From NCBI GenBank assembly GCA_964520785.1, contig CAZFQG010000270.1, positions 1-6,237 of the forward strand: DNA of 6,237 nt, given 5' to 3'. Below, piece by piece: positions 4,346 through 6,237 of this stretch (positions are counted from its first letter, which is position 1; every line of letters begins with the position of its first letter). Position numbers and translations under genes: made by a program. The DNA comes from CAZFQG01 sp964520785. Its GTDB lineage: Bacteria > Planctomycetota > Planctomycetia > Pirellulales > Thermoguttaceae. The notes under the pieces were generated by a model. It did not search any database, was not told the DNA's origin, and saw only the letters and a list, made by a program, of their open reading frames with translations.

Positions 4346-6237
4346 CTACCGGTAGTCCGTTTGCGCAATCACCCAATCCACCGCCGCGGTCCGGGCCTTC
4401 TTTTGGGTCTTGGCATGGAGTGCATCCACGGCCTCGGCCCATGCGGCTTCTGCAAGGACTCGTGCGGTTTCGGTTGGGACGGGCTGCCGATCAGGTCCAG
4501 CCGGTTGGCCATGCGCGACAACCGAAGTCGATACTGAGCTGGGAACCGTCCGTCCCCAGTTGGCACGAACGATATCCAGATCGGCAGCGTTGATGACGCC
4601 GTCGCCGGAAGCATCCCCTTGCGCGAGGTCCCATGCGGTGACCTGCCGTCCCCAGTTGGCGCGGACGATATCCAGATCCGCCCCGCCGACGGTACCGTCG
4701 CCGTTGAGATCACCGGTCGGTTCGATGAAGAATTCGGCAGCGCCGATGTCGGTCGTGCCACCGGCGATCCGCGCGGCGCCGAAGGCGTCCAGCGGCAGTT
4801 GTTCGGCCGTGTCGCCGTCGCCGTCGAGGTCGGCCGCGTCCGCCGGAAGGAGGTCGTTCTTGCCCGCGTTGACCGCCGGCGAACCGATGCTCAGGCGGAG
4901 ATCGCCGTAGTCGTCGTCCGCGGTGCCCCAGACGCCGTCATCGCCTGGCGAAGGATTCGCCGCGAACAGCGGATCGGTCCCGATCAGGTTATACTCGCTT
5001 TGTTCCGACAAATCGCCGTAGAGGTTCGGCAGGGAGGTCACCGCCGTATTGAGCGCTACGATGGAGTTGGTCGCGGTGAGTGTTCCGTTGCTGTTGAGCA
5101 GTCCGCCACCGCTGGCGGAGGCAGCATTCGCGGCGATCGTGGAACTGGAAATCGTCATCGTTCCGGAGTCGACGAGGACGCCGCCGCCGAACTGGGCCGT
5201 GTTGCCCACGACGAGTGCGTTGACCATGGTGGCGGCCCCCGCGTACGAAAACACGCCGCCGCCGTACGAAGCGGCATTGCCCGCGAACCGCGCGTTGTTA
5301 AGGATCAACGTCCCCGAGTCGTTCAGAATCCCGCCGCCGTACGTCGCGGAATTTCCCTGGAGGGTCGAATTGACCACGGCGAGCGTTCCTCCGACATTGC
5401 TCACGGCGCCACCGAAGGGGGCATCGTTGCCGGCGAGGACCATGGAATCGAGCGCAACAACGCCGCCGTCGTTGAGGATTGCCCCTCCGTCGGACGCGGA
5501 ACCACCGGTAATCGTCATTCCGGCGAACCCGGCGATGACGCCACTGTCGACGACGAAGACGCCGCTTGTGCCGCCGCCGTCGATGGTAAGCAAGTCCGCC
5601 CCCGGTCCCTGGATCGTCAAGGTTCCATTCGCCGCGTCGCGCAGCGCGATTTCGCCGCCGCTTAGTTCCAGCACCGCCCGGCCGGAGGCGAACAGCGCCG
5701 CGGCGAAGGTGATCGTATCGTCACCGGGAAGACTCGCGTACGCGATCGCCTCGCGGAGCGACGTCTGGCCATCCTCGAGGTCTACCGTATCCTCCAACGT
5801 CGTGACGGTTAGCGACGGCGCCGGCGCGCCGACGATGACGAGATACTCGCCGGACAGCCCGCTTTCGAAGACGCTCGTGTACTCATTGTTTCCCACTTCC
5901 GCCGTTTCACTGAAGGCTTGCTTTGCCCTGAGCGAATGAAGACCCTCCGCCAGGCCGCTCCTGTCAGCGATGGTGACGGTCGCGCCGGAAGCGGTCCCCT
6001 CGCCGAGCATCTCCGCCCCCTCGAAGACGGCCACCGTCGCGCCGTCGACGACTCCTTCCACGAGAAACGTGACCGGATCGCCGGGTGCGCTGGAGACGGT
6101 AACGGATGTCGGAGGGGCGGGCGATACGAAGATCGGCACGAGTTGCGTGTCCCAACTGGCTCCGTCGTCTTGGCGGACCCCCACGAAGATACTGTGGATG
6201 CCGGCGACCTTTTCCCCAACGGTCACGGTCAGTTCAC
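4346..6237 (-). CDS. Partial beta-helix surface/secreted protein: Ig-like, CSLREAI, choice-of-anchor Q-like, type I dockerin
   Basis: This is the C-terminal 630 or so residues of a large exported-type protein; the frame stays open to the window edge, so start and signal peptide lie outside. Residue 1 here is the GTG codon at 6224-6226, which is probably internal. In order: a beta-rich end (1-35); an Ig-like beta domain (about 40-135); a CSLREAI-like motif, TSLREAIAYAS (155-165), within a motif that starts at LTVTTLEDTVD; a right-handed parallel beta-helix of about 25-residue turns with GN-x-A and GGG-[IV] signatures (about 200-395); a choice-of-anchor Q-like section (NLIGTDPLFA at 413-422, GSPAVNAG, then DIGAAEF); two dockerin EF-hand-like repeats (506-560); and an Ala-rich helical tail (about 585-626) with no PEP-CTERM motif. 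It is probably a secreted or surface adhesin or polysaccharide-binding protein. No catalytic motif was seen. Confidence 0.9.
   Translation of the reverse strand, partial: ELTVTVGEKVAGIHSIFVGVRQDDGASWDTQLVPIFVSPAPPTSVTVSSAPGDPVTFLVEGVVDGATVAVFEGAEMLGEGTASGATVTIADRSGLAEGLHSLRAKQAFSETAEVGNNEYTSVFESGLSGEYLVIVGAPAPSLTVTTLEDTVDLEDGQTSLREAIAYASLPGDDTITFAAALFASGRAVLELSGGEIALRDAANGTLTIQGPGADLLTIDGGGTSGVFVVDSGVIAGFAGMTITGGSASDGGAILNDGGVVALDSMVLAGNDAPFGGAVSNVGGTLAVVNSTLQGNSATYGGGILNDSGTLILNNARFAGNAASYGGGVFSYAGAATMVNALVVGNTAQFGGGVLVDSGTMTISSSTIAANAASASGGGLLNSNGTLTATNSIVALNTAVTSLPNLYGDLSEQSEYNLIGTDPLFAANPSPGDDGVWGTADDDYGDLRLSIGSPAVNAGKNDLLPADAADLDGDGDTAEQLPLDAFGAARIAGGTTDIGAAEFFIEPTGDLNGDGTVGGADLDIVRANWGRQVTAWDLAQGDASGDGVINAADLDIVRANWGRTVPSSVSTSVVAHGQPAGPDRQPVPTETARVLAEAAWAEAVDALHAKTQKKARTAAVDWVIAQTDYR
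4544..4711 (-). repeat. Type I dockerin repeats, 96 bp period
   Basis: Two EF-hand-like Ca2+-binding loops, DLNGDGTVGGADL and DASGDGVINAADL, are each followed by DIVRANWGR. The second halves are almost identical in DNA as well as in protein, 96 bp apart. Type I dockerins bind cohesins in cellulosomes; in Planctomycetota they are common C-terminal modules without a proven partner. Confidence 0.9.
5042..5518 (-). repeat. 75-bp periodic repeats encoding beta-helix turns
   Basis: The G-N or A-N signature recurs every 25 residues (241, 266, 291, 316, 341, 366; the next at 392 after one extra residue). Each is followed by a Gly-rich turn such as YGGGIL or FGGGVL. This is the right-handed parallel beta-helix. 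The DNA copies are diverged but share GCCGCCGCCGTACG-like blocks. Confidence 0.8.

Noticed and set aside
4619..5665. 348-aa plus-strand open frame opposite the beta-helix gene
   Set aside because: It is antisense to a gene with clear domains. Its Val/Arg/Gly/Asp-rich repeats mirror the beta-helix codons. No ribosome binding site and no family motif are seen.
5049..5939. 296-aa plus-strand open frame, rich in Pro and Ser
   Set aside because: This is another shadow of the beta-helix repeats (PPPY-type runs come from antisense Gly-rich turns).

Overview
The window looks like a piece of a Planctomycetota chromosome, probably from an environmental genome; the exact lineage cannot be read from it. 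The reasons are a DUF3467-type protein, a secreted-type beta-helix protein with a CSLREAI-like motif and a C-terminal type I dockerin, generally GC-rich coding DNA, sparse operons and a TTG start. No mobile element, tRNA, rRNA or CRISPR array was seen.

Left block (about 122-1680, minus strand). Three genes face left: a small HTH-like/four-cysteine protein (1165-1602), an unrecognised basic protein (584-1126) and a DUF3467 protein (122-487). A good sigma70-type promoter (TTGTCA-16-TATAAT, 1649-1676) stands before the first. The first two genes are 38 nt apart. The third follows after 97 nt and has its own strong ribosome binding site and a 15-bp palindrome upstream. They may be co-transcribed.

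Centre (1954-3386, plus strand). After a divergent intergenic region of about 350 nt comes a DUF374-family lysophospholipid acyltransferase. It starts at TTG and ends in a terminator hairpin that overlaps its stop codon. A 314-nt gene-free stretch follows. It holds a set of overlapping hairpins, a promoter candidate, and a stem-loop plus U-tract just ahead of the ribosome binding site of a CspA-type cold shock gene (2940-3137). A 51-aa very basic small protein (3231-3386) follows in the same direction, separated by a perfect-armed GC hairpin.

Right block. A 259-nt gap contains a consensus TATAAT box followed at once by a hairpin with a short T-run. A CYTH-domain / class IV adenylate cyclase-like gene follows (3646-4194). 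It converges on a large minus-strand gene (4346 to the window edge, its 5' end missing) that encodes an Ig-like, CSLREAI, parallel beta-helix, dockerin surface or secreted protein.

The genes do not form one obvious pathway: envelope lipid acylation, RNA chaperoning, a triphosphate/cyclic-nucleotide enzyme and a surface protein lie side by side. The points most worth a second look are the attenuator-like leader of the cold shock gene, the small basic gene behind it, and the three-gene module on the left. No clearly new multi-gene system is evident.
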